From Mesorhizobium shangrilense (GTDB lineage Bacteria; Pseudomonadota; Alphaproteobacteria; Rhizobiales; Rhizobiaceae), in the NCBI RefSeq assembly GCF_040537815.1, contig NZ_JBEWSZ010000001.1, positions 4,526,001 to 4,590,000 on the forward strand: a stretch of 64,000 nucleotides of DNA, read 5' to 3'. The notes beneath the pieces were generated by a model. That model did no database searches, was not told the DNA's origin, and saw nothing but the letters and a program-made list of their open reading frames with translations. Numbering within the stretch: the first letter of the stretch is position 1; the number at the start of each line of letters is the position of its first letter. Positions 31,098 through 39,921 of this stretch are shown here, piece by piece. Made by a program: the position numbers and the translations under genes.

Positions 31098-34000
31098 GTG
31101 CGGGCATCCTTCTCGCGGATGGCGGCTCGGATACGCGTCGGCGTCGCCGGGACCTTGGTGATGAGAACACCGGTGGCGTGGCGGATGGCGTTGAGGATCG
31201 CTGGCGCCGTCGGAATCAGCACATGTTCGCCCAGACCCTTGGCACCGAACGGCCCCTCCGGATCGGGAACCTCGATCAGGATGGTCTCGATCGGCGGCAC
31301 GTCGCCTATCGTCGGGATGAGATAGTCGTGCAGATTCTCGGTGCGGCCGGGGATGTATTCCTCCATCAGCGCCATGCCGATGCCCTGGGCGATGCCGCCT
31401 TCGATCTGGCCTTCGACCAGCAGCGGGTTGATCGCCTTGCCGACATCGTGCGCGGCGGTGATCTTGATCAGCTTCACCGTACCGAGCTTGAGGTCGACCT
31501 CCAGTTCGGCGATCTGCGCGCCATAGCCGTAAACAGCGTAAGGCTTGCCCTGACCCTTGGCATCGAGCGGCAGCGTCGGCGGATCATAGGTTTCTTCAGC
31601 ACGGAAGACGAAGCCGTCGGCATCCGCGTCGAGGGCGGCGAGATCGATGCGGCGGGCGGCCTCGCCTTCGCGAATGACGATCGCCGAGCCGTCGAGTTGC
31701 AGCGCGGCCTTTTCGGAGACATTGGCGAAGCGCAGGATCTTTTCGCGCAATGCGCGACCGGCCTTTTCCGCGGCCTTGCCGGTCACAAAAGTCTGGCGCG
31801 AGGCCGATGTCTTGCCGGCGTCCGGGGTGATCGCCGTGTCGGCGCTTTTCAGTCGGAATTTTTCCAGCGGCAGGCCGAGTGCGTCGGCGCAGATCTGGGT
31901 GATGACGGTGTTCGAGCCTTGGCCGATATCGACGGCGCCCTGGTGCAGGATGATGTCGCCCGAAGCCGCGATGCCGACCCTGATGGTCGACGGGTTGGGC
32001 AGCGAGGTGTTGCCGCAGCCATACCAGCAGGACGCGACGCCGACGCCGCGTTTCTTGTTCGTATTGGCAATGTTGAATGCTTCAGTATCGGCCTTCGCAC
32101 GATCCCAATGCGGTTGCAGCGATTCCAGGCATTCGGCAATGCCGACGCCCGATTCCAGCCGCTGGCCGGTCACTGTTTCGGAGCCATCGCGAAGGCAGTT
32201 CTTCAAGCGAAAGTCGAGCCGGTCCATGCCGAGCTTGCCGGCCAACTCGTCATAAAGCGTCTCCTGCATGATGGTCGCTTGCGGCACGCCGAAGCCACGG
32301 AACGCGCCGGAGATCGGCCCATGCGTGTGGATGGCGCGGCCCTCAGCGCGATAGTTCGGCGTCGCATAGGGACCTGACGCGTGAACCGGCACGCGGTTGG
32401 CCACGGTCGGCCCCCAGCTGGCATAGGCGCCCGTGTTGAAATCGCCGGTAAAGATCATGCCGGTGACATGGCCATCGGCATCGGCGCCGATGGTCGCCTT
32501 CATCTCGGCGGGATGGCGCTTGGTGGTCGACATCATCGATTCATTGCGGGTGTAGGCGAGCGCTGCCGGCCGCCCGGTCTTCAGCGCCACAAGGCCGATC
32601 AGCGGTTGCAGCGACACGTCGAGCTTCGAGCCGAAACCCCCGCCGGTCGCGGTCGGCACGATACGCACCTTGTCAACGGCAAGGCCGAGAATTTTTGCGG
32701 TTTCGTCGCGGTCCATATAGGGCGCCTGCGTGCAGGCGAAGACGACCAGCGTATCGCCGTCCAGGTATGCATAGCCGGCTTCCGGTTCGATATAGGCGTG
32801 TTCGACATAGGAGGTGTCGATCGTGCCAGACACGGTCACGGCAGCATCGGCAAGGGCTGCCTCGGGATCGCCACGCTCGACAAAGCCCTTGGTCAAAAGA
32901 TTGGCTGGGCGGCTGTCATGGATCAGTGCCGCGCCCTCGGCCTGCGCTTCACAGGGCTGCAGAAAATGCGGCAATTCGGTCCAGCGGATAGGGAAATCCG
33001 ACAGGTCGAGATCGAGGATCGCCTCACGCTCGCCAGCCACCAGCGCCACCGCCTCGCCGCGAAGCCGCGCAAAGCCTTCGGCAAGCGCCGGCTGGTCGGC
33101 GAACGGCCCGATGACGCCGAAACAGTTTTTCCCGGGAATGTCGGCCGCTGTGAAGACACCGGCGATGCCGGGATGCCTCTTTGCCCAGCCTTCCAAGTCG
33201 CCGAAAGCGAAGCTGGCATGGTAGTGCGGCGAACGGATCACCAGCACGGAAAGCGCATCGGCCGGGAAGGAATCGCCGCCGAATTTCTCGCCGCCGGTGA
33301 CCTTTGGTATGCCGTCGAGCCGGACCGGTGAGGAGCCTACGGCGCTACCAGAAAGTGGCATTCTACGATCAAGACCGAGGTCAAATGAATAGCGTTGGCG
33401 CTGCCCCTCACCCTCACCCTTACCCTCTCCCCGTATAGAGACGGGGAGAGGGGGCGTCGACGCTGGAGCTTGTCCCTTCTCCCCGTCACTATACGGGGAG
33501 GTGAGAAGTGGTCCGCGCAGCGGAGGAAAGCCAACTGCTTGGCTTTCCGAATGACGAACGCCGGCAGGCGGATGAGGGGCAGCGCCGGCAGTCGATGATG
33601 CAATTGCGAACCGCCCGGCATCCATCACCGCCGCGATGATCTTCCGGTAGCCAGTACAGCGACACAGAATACCGCCCAGCGCATCCTGCACCTCGGTCTC
33701 GGTCGGGCTAGGCTTCTTGTCCAGCAATGCCGTCGCCGCGACCAGCAACGCCGGCGTGCAGATGCCGCACTGCGCCGCGCCATGCGCGAGGAAGGAGGCC
33801 TGCAAGGCCGACAGCCTGCCGTTGGCTAGACCTTCCACCGTCGTCACCGACGCTCCGGCAGCGGACGCCACCGGCATCAGGCAAGCGCAGACAGGATCGC
33901 CATCGACCAGCACGGTGCAGGCGCCGCAATCGCCGGCGTCGCAACCGACCTTGGTGCCGGTCATCAGCAATTCGTCACGCAGCACCAGGGACAGCCGGCG

Positions 34001-34138
34001 CAACGGCGGCACGTTGACCGAGATGGCTGATCCATTGACCTCGAAGGCGATGTCAGCGCGCTGAAGGCCAAGACCCGGCTGAATCCCACCCAGGTCCGGG
34101 AGAGCTTCACTGATTTCTTCAGGCAAGACCTGGCTCAT
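31094..34138 (-). CDS. Molybdenum hydroxylase, fused [2Fe-2S] and molybdopterin subunits (xanthine dehydrogenase/nicotinate hydroxylase family)
   Basis: This encodes 1014 residues. Residues about 25-180 are the small subunit with two [2Fe-2S] clusters ([13 protein letters not shown]...C and CGICTP...CRCTGYRK). Residues about 255-1010 are the molybdopterin subunit. It carries [10 protein letters not shown] (about 612), the substrate-pocket loop of the xanthine dehydrogenase family, and GAKGLGEHV (about 966) with the catalytic Glu. The enzyme would hydroxylate a heteroaromatic ring using water. The linker (about 185-248) is unusual: it is encoded by an intergenic palindromic repeat (33397-33586) read in frame. 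The flavin subunit is encoded immediately upstream with ATGA overlap. Confidence 0.92.
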   Translation of the reverse strand: MSQVLPEEISEALPDLGGIQPGLGLQRADIAFEVNGSAISVNVPPLRRLSLVLRDELLMTGTKVGCDAGDCGACTVLVDGDPVCACLMPVASAAGASVTTVEGLANGRLSALQASFLAHGAAQCGICTPALLVAATALLDKKPSPTETEVQDALGGILCRCTGYRKIIAAVMDAGRFAIASSTAGAAPHPPAGVRHSESQAVGFPPLRGPLLTSPYSDGEKGQAPASTPPLPVSIRGEGKGEGEGQRQRYSFDLGLDRRMPLSGSAVGSSPVRLDGIPKVTGGEKFGGDSFPADALSVLVIRSPHYHASFAFGDLEGWAKRHPGIAGVFTAADIPGKNCFGVIGPFADQPALAEGFARLRGEAVALVAGEREAILDLDLSDFPIRWTELPHFLQPCEAQAEGAALIHDSRPANLLTKGFVERGDPEAALADAAVTVSGTIDTSYVEHAYIEPEAGYAYLDGDTLVVFACTQAPYMDRDETAKILGLAVDKVRIVPTATGGGFGSKLDVSLQPLIGLVALKTGRPAALAYTRNESMMSTTKRHPAEMKATIGADADGHVTGMIFTGDFNTGAYASWGPTVANRVPVHASGPYATPNYRAEGRAIHTHGPISGAFRGFGVPQATIMQETLYDELAGKLGMDRLDFRLKNCLRDGSETVTGQRLESGVGIAECLESLQPHWDRAKADTEAFNIANTNKKRGVGVASCWYGCGNTSLPNPSTIRVGIAASGDIILHQGAVDIGQGSNTVITQICADALGLPLEKFRLKSADTAITPDAGKTSASRQTFVTGKAAEKAGRALREKILRFANVSEKAALQLDGSAIVIREGEAARRIDLAALDADADGFVFRAEETYDPPTLPLDAKGQGKPYAVYGYGAQIAELEVDLKLGTVKLIKITAAHDVGKAINPLLVEGQIEGGIAQGIGMALMEEYIPGRTENLHDYLIPTIGDVPPIETILIEVPDPEGPFGAKGLGEHVLIPTAPAILNAIRHATGVLITKVPATPTRIRAAIREKDART
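33397..33586. repeat. Palindromic intergenic element, family A copy 2, inside a coding region
   Basis: The termini GGCGCTGCCCCTCA (33397-33410) and TGAGGGGCAGCGCC (33573-33586) are perfect 14-base inverted repeats. Internal CTCCCCGTATAGAGACGGGGAG and CTCCCCGTCACTATACGGGGAG-type hairpins are seen (only their arms are cited). It is 190 bases long with no in-frame stop in the host frame and adds about 64 residues to the Mo-hydroxylase linker. Confidence 0.9.
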
Positions 34139-34998
34139 GCCGCCACCATCCCGTGGTCGCTCATCTGTCCGGAGGCTTGCAGAACAGCGCGGGCAACAAT
34201 CTCGCGCACCGCATCGAGCCTGTATTCGGCGCTTCCGCGCACATCGGCGATCGGTGACAGCTCAGCCATCGGCGCGGACTGAACCGCATCGGCGAGTCCG
34301 CCGTCCGCCGCCCGCCCGCGCAACGCAGCCTCGACACCGGCAAGCCGCTTGGCGACAGCCGAACAGGAGCCGACCGCGACCGCCGCTTCTCTCACGATAC
34401 CGTTCTCGACGACCAGACGCGCCGCCACCATGGCGATGGATATAACCAGGTAGCGCCGCGCGCCGAGCTTCACGAAAGCCGAGGTGCCGGTGGACGCAGG
34501 CTTCGGCACGCGGATGGCCGTGACCATCTCATCGCGCTGCAAGGCCGTGCGGCGGTTGCCGAGAATGAAATCCTGCAGCGGCAGACGACGTGTCACCGCA
34601 GCCGAACGCAATTCGACCTCGGCATCGAGCGTGAGCAGGCTAGGGACGCCGTCGGCGGCCGGGGAAGCGTTGCAGAGATTGCCGGCGACGGAAGCGACGT
34701 TCTGGATCTGCACGGAACCGACTTCCCGTGCCGCCTGTTTCAGCGCGTCGAGGGCCGGCGGCAGGGGATGGCGGATGATATCGGTCCAGGTCGTGCGCGC
34801 GCCGATGACAAGATGGCCGTCCGTCTCGGCGATGCCACGCAATTCGGCGAGGCCGTTGATGTCCAGGACATCATCGCGGAAGGGCTTGATGCCCTGTGCG
34901 GGGTAGAAATCGGTGCCGCCGGCAAGAATGCGCCACGCGCCATCGCCAAGCAAAGCGAGCGCTTCGTCGACCGTGGTGGGTTTGGCGTAACGGATCAC
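34135..34998 (-). CDS. Molybdenum hydroxylase FAD-binding subunit (CoxM/XdhB type)
   Basis: This encodes 287 residues. [10 protein letters not shown] is the first FAD pyrophosphate-binding loop (AGGTD), and [19 protein letters not shown] is the second (TIGGN-type). The C-terminal CO-dehydrogenase flavoprotein domain is [16 protein letters not shown] and onward. It passes electrons from the Mo/Fe-S subunit to an acceptor. It is the first gene of the six-gene minus-strand operon; a TTGACA/TATCAT promoter lies about 80 bases upstream. Confidence 0.92.
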   Translation of the reverse strand: MIRYAKPTTVDEALALLGDGAWRILAGGTDFYPAQGIKPFRDDVLDINGLAELRGIAETDGHLVIGARTTWTDIIRHPLPPALDALKQAAREVGSVQIQNVASVAGNLCNASPAADGVPSLLTLDAEVELRSAAVTRRLPLQDFILGNRRTALQRDEMVTAIRVPKPASTGTSAFVKLGARRYLVISIAMVAARLVVENGIVREAAVAVGSCSAVAKRLAGVEAALRGRAADGGLADAVQSAPMAELSPIADVRGSAEYRLDAVREIVARAVLQASGQMSDHGMVAA

Positions 34999-35071
34999 GC
35001 TTTGCCTTCCAGAAAAGAGGCCTTCGCAAACTTGCCGAGCAATCTTTCCGGTACTTCGAGCCGGCCAAATT

Positions 35072-35112
35072 CATTCGTATGCAAATGATATCAAGCCGGC
35101 ACGAATTGTCAA
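35072..35112 (-). promoter_or_regulatory. Promoter and candidate MarR operator of the Mo-hydroxylase operon
   Basis: On the minus strand TTGACA (35112-35107), a 16-base spacer and TATCAT (35090-35085) make a good sigma-70-type promoter. The imperfect palindrome CATTTGCATACGAATG (35087-35072, six of eight pairs symmetric) overlaps the last three bases of the -10 box and the likely start site, so a bound MarR dimer would block transcription. Nothing else is supported in the 274-base gap to pncA. Confidence 0.6.
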
Positions 35113-35272
35113 AGCCAGAGTTTTGCGTCGTGCTCCCGCCCGCGCCGCCGGCAAGCATTTGTTGGCCATCGGAGGTTGACGCAGCCGGCCATCTGGTCAA
35201 GTTTCTGCGTCCGGTCGCGTCAGCGGCATCTTTCACCTGGAGCCTGATCCCAACAGAGAAGAAGGAGGCCGC

Positions 35273-35887
35273 ATGGCCGACGAAGCGCTTGTTGTCATCG
35301 ACCTGCAGAACGACTTTTGTCCAGGCGGCGCGCTGGCGGTGGCCGGTGGCGACGAGATTGTGCCGCTGGTCAACGATATGATCCGCCGTGCCGAGCACGT
35401 CGTGCTGACGCAGGACTGGCACCCCGCCGGCCATTCGAGCTTCGCCTCCAGCCATCCGGGCGCGCAGCCTTTCACGATGATCGACATGCCCTACGGCCAG
35501 CAGACGCTGTGGCCAGATCATTGCATCCAGGGAAGCCTCGGGTCGGATTTCCACTCCGGCCTTGCCTGGACCAAGGCCGAACTCGTCATCCGCAAGGGAT
35601 TTCGGCCTGCCATCGACAGCTACTCGGCCTTCTTCGAGAACGACCGGACGACGCCGACCGGTCTTGCCGGCTACCTGCGCGAGCGCGGCATCGACACGCT
35701 CACCCTGGTCGGGCTGGCGACCGATTTCTGCGTCGCCTTTTCGGCACTGGATGCCGTCAGCCAGGGTTTCAAGACCACGGTGCGGCTCGATGCCTGTCGA
35801 GGCATCGATCTCAACGGTTCGGTCGAGACGATGCTGCATCGGATGCGCGACGCCGGCGTGACGCTTGAAGACCATCTGTCGGACTGA
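35273..35887 (+). CDS. pncA: Nicotinamidase/pyrazinamidase
   Basis: This encodes 204 residues from ATG 35273 with AAGGAGG seven bases upstream. The catalytic triad is Asp in VVIDLQNDFCPGG, Lys in ELVIRKGF and Cys in LVGLATDFCVAFSA. The metal-binding Asp/His set is in TQDWHPAGHSSFA. It hydrolyses nicotinamide to nicotinate plus ammonia for NAD salvage. It diverges from the Mo-hydroxylase/6-hydroxynicotinate-reductase-like operon, and pncB, which uses nicotinate, lies 8 kb away. This gene therefore defines a nicotinate-centred neighbourhood. Confidence 0.95.
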   Translation: MADEALVVIDLQNDFCPGGALAVAGGDEIVPLVNDMIRRAEHVVLTQDWHPAGHSSFASSHPGAQPFTMIDMPYGQQTLWPDHCIQGSLGSDFHSGLAWTKAELVIRKGFRPAIDSYSAFFENDRTTPTGLAGYLRERGIDTLTLVGLATDFCVAFSALDAVSQGFKTTVRLDACRGIDLNGSVETMLHRMRDAGVTLEDHLSD

Positions 35888-35908
35888 ACGGATCGTGGGG
35901 CAGAACCC

Positions 35909-36050
35909 CCTCACCCGGATTGCCAACCGAATTGCAAAGGGCAATTCGGAGCAATCCGACCTCTCCCCAAGGGGAGAGGATGCCGGCAGCGGTGGCGCTT
36001 GGCTCTTCTCCCCGTTGGGGAGAAGGTGGCCGCGCAGCGGCCGGATGAGG
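35909..36050. repeat. Palindromic intergenic element, family B
   Basis: The termini CCTCACCCGG (35909-35918) and CCGGATGAGG (36041-36050) pair with one mismatch. Internal hairpins are CGAATTGC/GCAATTCG near 35928-35945, CTCTCCCC/GGGGAGAG near 35962-35979 and TTCTCCCC/GGGGAGAA near 36006-36024. The right end contains the ATG used as the start of the downstream antiporter gene. Confidence 0.8.
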
Positions 36051-37505
36051 CGGCTTTTCTCATACGAGATCAGCCTCTGCTCCTTGAACGCCTTGGCCGC
36101 AATCGTCGTGACGGCTCTTGCGATCCTATTTCCCGAGCATGCCCTAGCCGCAGAAGAACACGGCCTGCCAGGCGCCTCGATGTCGCTGTGGTGGGCGCTG
36201 CCCTTTGCCGGCCTGCTGCTGTCGATCGCCACCGGCCCGCTGCTGTTCCAGCATGTCTGGGAACACTACTACGGCAAGATATCGGCACTGTGGGCGGCGC
36301 TGGTGATCGTGCCGCTGGCATTGGCCTTCGGCACTCCATCTGCCACCGAAGCGGTGCTGCATGCGCTGCTCACCGAATACATGTCGTTCATCATCCTGCT
36401 GTTTGCGCTGTTCACCATTTCGGGCGGCATTCTGGTGGCCGGCAACATCCACGGCACGCCGCTGGTCAATGCCGGACTGCTGCTGGTTGGCGCGTTGCTC
36501 GCCTCGGTCGTCGGCACGACGGGCGCTTCGATGATCCTGATCCGGCCGATCATCCGCGCCAATGACAACCGGCCGTTCAATGCCCATGTCGTCGTCTTCT
36601 TCATCTTCCTGGTTTCCAACATCGGCGGCTCGCTGACGCCGCTGGGCGACCCACCGCTGTTCGTCGGGTTCCTGCGTGGCGTCGACTTCTTCTGGACGAC
36701 CACCAATCTCTACCGGGAGACCCTGTTCGTCGGTGGCGTGGTGCTGGCGGTGTTCCTGATCGTCGACATCATCCTGCATCGCCGCGAGGCCGGAGCGCCG
36801 AAGATCAAGGATCCGACACCGGATACGAAGATCCGCGTCCGTGGCTTGCCCAACATCCCGTTGCTTGCCGGCGTCATCGGCGCCATCCTGCTTTCAGCCA
36901 CCTGGAAACCCGGCGTGAGTTTCTCCATCCAGGGCGTGACCCTAGAACTGCAGAACCTGGTGCGCGACGCCATCATCCTGGCGCTTGCCTTCATCTCGCT
37001 GGGCGTCTCGCGCAAGGAGTATCGCGAGGCGAATGGCTTCAACTGGGGGCCGATCGCGGAGGTGGCGAAACTGTTTGCCGGCATCTTCATCTGCATCGTG
37101 CCGGTGGTCGCGATCCTGAGAGCCGGCCACGACGGCGCGCTGGCGCCGCTGGTCGCGCTCGTCACCTCGCCGCAAGGCGCGCCCAACGACCTCGCCTATT
37201 TCTGGCTGACCGGGGCGCTGTCATCCTTCCTCGACAATGCGCCGACCTATCTGGTGTTCTTCGAGCTTGCCGGCGGCGATCCACGCCACCTGATGACCGA
37301 GCTGGCCTCGACGCTTGCCGCGATCTCGGCGGGTGCCGTGTTCATGGGCGCCAACACCTATGTCGGCAACGCGCCCAACTTCATGGTCTATGCCATCGCC
37401 CGGCAGCGTGGCGTCAACATGCCCAGCTTCTTCGGCTACATGCTGTGGTCCGGGCTGGTGCTGATCCCGACATTTTTGGTTGCGGGTTTTCTGTTCTTCG
37501 GGTGA
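36045..37505 (+). CDS. Sodium:proton antiporter-like ion transporter (CitMHS_2 family)
   Basis: This encodes 486 residues from ATG 36045, which lies inside a repeat terminus; TTG 36084, GTG 36108 or ATG 36180 could be the ancestral start. An N-terminal hydrophobic segment ending HALAAEE may be a signal or first helix. About a dozen helices follow, with motifs NIGGSLTPLGDPPLFVGFLRG and LSSFLDNAPTYLVFFELAGG, the duplicated substrate-site loops of the ion-transporter (ArsB/NhaD/CitM) superfamily. It probably exchanges Na+ or an organic anion. It meets livF tail-to-tail at a TGATCA where both stops abut. Confidence 0.82.
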   Translation: MRRLFSYEISLCSLNALAAIVVTALAILFPEHALAAEEHGLPGASMSLWWALPFAGLLLSIATGPLLFQHVWEHYYGKISALWAALVIVPLALAFGTPSATEAVLHALLTEYMSFIILLFALFTISGGILVAGNIHGTPLVNAGLLLVGALLASVVGTTGASMILIRPIIRANDNRPFNAHVVVFFIFLVSNIGGSLTPLGDPPLFVGFLRGVDFFWTTTNLYRETLFVGGVVLAVFLIVDIILHRREAGAPKIKDPTPDTKIRVRGLPNIPLLAGVIGAILLSATWKPGVSFSIQGVTLELQNLVRDAIILALAFISLGVSRKEYREANGFNWGPIAEVAKLFAGIFICIVPVVAILRAGHDGALAPLVALVTSPQGAPNDLAYFWLTGALSSFLDNAPTYLVFFELAGGDPRHLMTELASTLAAISAGAVFMGANTYVGNAPNFMVYAIARQRGVNMPSFFGYMLWSGLVLIPTFLVAGFLFFG

Positions 37506-38240
37506 TCAACCGACGCCCACGTATCGCCGAACCGCCGAAGGGTCGGCGCGCAGTTCTTCGACATCGACCGTCTCGCGGTTGCGGCCGTTCTCGATGAACG
37601 CAACGCGGTCGGCGACCGACAGCACGGCATCGACCCGCTGCTCGACCAAAATGGTCGATACACCCATGTCGCGGAGCTTCGACACCGTCTCGCGTATTTT
37701 TGCGATCATCGACGGCATCAGCCCTTCGGTCGGCTCGTCGAGCAGCAGCACCTCTGGTTCCAGGCAGAGCGCACGCGCCATGGCCAGCATCTGCTGTTCG
37801 CCGCCCGACAGGGTACCGGAGCGTTGCCTCAGCCGCTGGCGCAGCAGCGGGAAGAGGTCGAGCACGCTTTCGCGCGTCGTCTTGCCCTTGCCGCGTGCCA
37901 TCAACCCGATCTCGATATTCTCAGCCACCGTCATCTCTGCGAACAGCCGCCTTCCCTGCGGCACATAGGCGACGCCGGCCTTCGGCACCTCATGCGCCGG
38001 CAGGCCGGTCAATTCCTGGTCACCGAGCCTGATCGAGCCGGCGCTGGCCGGAACCAGGCCCATGATGGCCTTCAGCGTGGTCGTCTTGCCGGCGCCGTTG
38101 CGGCCGAACAGGCAGAGCACCTCGCCCTTGTTCAGCGCGAGGTCGAGGCCATAGAGCACCTGGACCGCGCCATAGAAGCAGTCCAGCCCCGAGATGGTAA
38201 GTGCTTGAGACTTCGCCTCGGTCCTGTTTGTTTCAATCAT
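37506..38240 (-). CDS. Branched-chain-type ABC transporter ATP-binding protein 2 (LivF-like)
   Basis: This encodes 244 residues. Walker A is GRNGAGKTTTLKAI, the signature is LSGGEQQMLAMARAL and Walker B is LLLDEPTEGLMP. VPQGRRLFAEMTVAENI is typical of LivF/UrtE ATPases. It is the last gene of a livK-livH-livM-livG-livF type operon; each junction except the binding-protein/permease one overlaps by ATGA. The substrate class is amino acids, urea or amides in general; the particular substrate is unknown. Confidence 0.93.
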   Translation of the reverse strand: MIETNRTEAKSQALTISGLDCFYGAVQVLYGLDLALNKGEVLCLFGRNGAGKTTTLKAIMGLVPASAGSIRLGDQELTGLPAHEVPKAGVAYVPQGRRLFAEMTVAENIEIGLMARGKGKTTRESVLDLFPLLRQRLRQRSGTLSGGEQQMLAMARALCLEPEVLLLDEPTEGLMPSMIAKIRETVSKLRDMGVSTILVEQRVDAVLSVADRVAFIENGRNRETVDVEELRADPSAVRRYVGVG

Positions 38241-38962
38241 GGGGCCGTCCCCAGATAGGCTTCCTGCACCGCAGCGTTTTTTCGGATCGCTTCGGGCGTG
38301 CCTTCGGCCAGGATCTTGCCGGCGTTGAAGACGGTGATGCGGTCGGCCAGTTGCATGACGACGGGCATGTTGTGCTCGATCAGAAGCACGGTGGCGTTTT
38401 TGGCGATCTCGCGCACAAGCCCGATGAAATTGTCGATCTCGCTATCGGACAGGCCTTGCGTCGGCTCATCGAGGATCAACAGGCGCGGCGTCAGCGCCAG
38501 TCCCATTGCCACTTCCAGCAGGCGCTGGTGGCCGTAGGACAGCTGCCCGGCCGGCATGCGGGCGCGGTCGGCAAGGCCGGTGCGCTCGAGCGCCGCCATG
38601 ACCCCGGCATCTACGGCGCCCTTCGAGCGGCGGTCGCTCAGCGTGAGCTGCACCGGCAGCGCGACGTTGTCGTAGGCGGTAAGATTGGCAAAGACGCTGG
38701 TGAGCTGGAAGGTATACGCGATGCCGAGGCGAACCCGGGCGTATGCCGGCAGGCCGGTGATGTCGGCGCCGTCGAAGACGATCGTGCCCGAGGATGGCTG
38801 AATGCGACCGCTGACCAGGCTGACGAAAGTGGTCTTTCCGGCGCCGTTCGGACCGATGACGGCGCGGACCTCGCCCGGCATCAAAGTGAAATCGACATTG
38901 TCGACGGCGCGCAGGCCACCGAAATTGCGCGACAGGCCCTTGGTGGTCAGCAGCGGCATCAT
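38237..38962 (-). CDS. Branched-chain-type ABC transporter ATP-binding protein 1 (LivG-like)
   Basis: This encodes 241 residues from ATG 38962, overlapping the permease stop (ATGA). The longer in-frame ATG 39160 lies within the permease gene and is rejected. Walker A is GPNGAGKTTFVSLVSG, the signature is LSYGHQRLLEVAMGLAL (a variant with SYGHQ, common in LivG) and Walker B is LILDEPTQGLSDSE. RLGIAYTFQLTSVFANLTAYDN is the LivG-type Q-loop region. It pairs with LivF as the motor. Confidence 0.94.
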   Translation of the reverse strand: MMPLLTTKGLSRNFGGLRAVDNVDFTLMPGEVRAVIGPNGAGKTTFVSLVSGRIQPSSGTIVFDGADITGLPAYARVRLGIAYTFQLTSVFANLTAYDNVALPVQLTLSDRRSKGAVDAGVMAALERTGLADRARMPAGQLSYGHQRLLEVAMGLALTPRLLILDEPTQGLSDSEIDNFIGLVREIAKNATVLLIEHNMPVVMQLADRITVFNAGKILAEGTPEAIRKNAAVQEAYLGTAP

Positions 38963-39921
38963 GGCAGCCACCCGAGCCAGCGCTGCCGGGCGGTGCCCAA
39001 AATGCCCTTCGGAAAGAACAGCACCAGCAGGATCAGCGCGATGCCGACGATCAGCAGATAAGCGGAGGTGTAGCCGCTGGTGACGTCGATGACATAATAC
39101 ATGAACAGCGTGCCGAGCAGCGGTCCAAGCGTCGTGGCGGCGCCGCCGAGCAGCACCCACAGCAGCGGCAGGATGGAATATTGCACCGAAGCGAAGTTCG
39201 AGCCGACATAGCCGAACAGCAGCGCATAGGCGGCACCGGACGCCGCGCAGATGGTGCCGGAGACAATGACGGCGGCGAGCTTGTTGGAAAACGTGTCGTA
39301 GCCCAGCATCTTCGTGCGCTCCTCATTCTCGCGGATGGCGACCAGCACGCGGCCATATCGCGAACGGACGATTGCGAGGGTAACGAGCAGCGCGAGCGAG
39401 AACAGCGACAGCGCACTCATGTAGCGCACGGTCGGATTGGTGAGGTCCAGCGCGGTGGCGCCGAAAGTGAGGACGCGTGCCGGCTGCGGCACGACCATGC
39501 CTTGGTCTCCACCGGTCCAGACGGAAAAATAGAGGATGACGAGATAGAACACCTGGGCGAACATCATGGTGACGATCATGAAGGCTACGCCCGTGGTGCG
39601 CAGCGCCAGCAGGCCAATGACCAGGGAAAGAACAACACCACAGGCAAGGCCCGCGGCGAATGCCGCCGGCACGCTCCAGCCGAGCTGGATGACGGCAAGG
39701 CCGGCACCATAGAGCCCGGCGGCGAAGAACATGGCGTGGCCGAGGCTGAGCAGGCCGACATAGCCGAACAGCATGTTGTAGCCCATGGCGAAGACCGCCA
39801 GCACCATGATGCGGGCGAGCAGGCCGTGATAGTATTCCGGCAGCAGGAAGCTCGACACGAAGAGCAGGGCGATGACGCCGAAATGCAGGGCGTAGGCCTT
39901 TGCCGGCGAAGCTTCGCTCAT
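38959..39921 (-). CDS. Branched-chain-type ABC transporter permease 2 (LivM-like)
   Basis: This encodes 320 residues with about nine helices. GYNMLFGYVGLLSLGHAMFFAAGLYGAGL and RVLVAIRENEERTKMLGYDTFSNKL are the LivM signatures (the latter contains the coupling-helix EAA loop). It forms the translocation pore with the LivH-like permease, whose gene precedes it with ATGA overlap. Confidence 0.94.
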   Translation of the reverse strand: MSEASPAKAYALHFGVIALLFVSSFLLPEYYHGLLARIMVLAVFAMGYNMLFGYVGLLSLGHAMFFAAGLYGAGLAVIQLGWSVPAAFAAGLACGVVLSLVIGLLALRTTGVAFMIVTMMFAQVFYLVILYFSVWTGGDQGMVVPQPARVLTFGATALDLTNPTVRYMSALSLFSLALLVTLAIVRSRYGRVLVAIRENEERTKMLGYDTFSNKLAAVIVSGTICAASGAAYALLFGYVGSNFASVQYSILPLLWVLLGGAATTLGPLLGTLFMYYVIDVTSGYTSAYLLIVGIALILLVLFFPKGILGTARQRWLGWLP

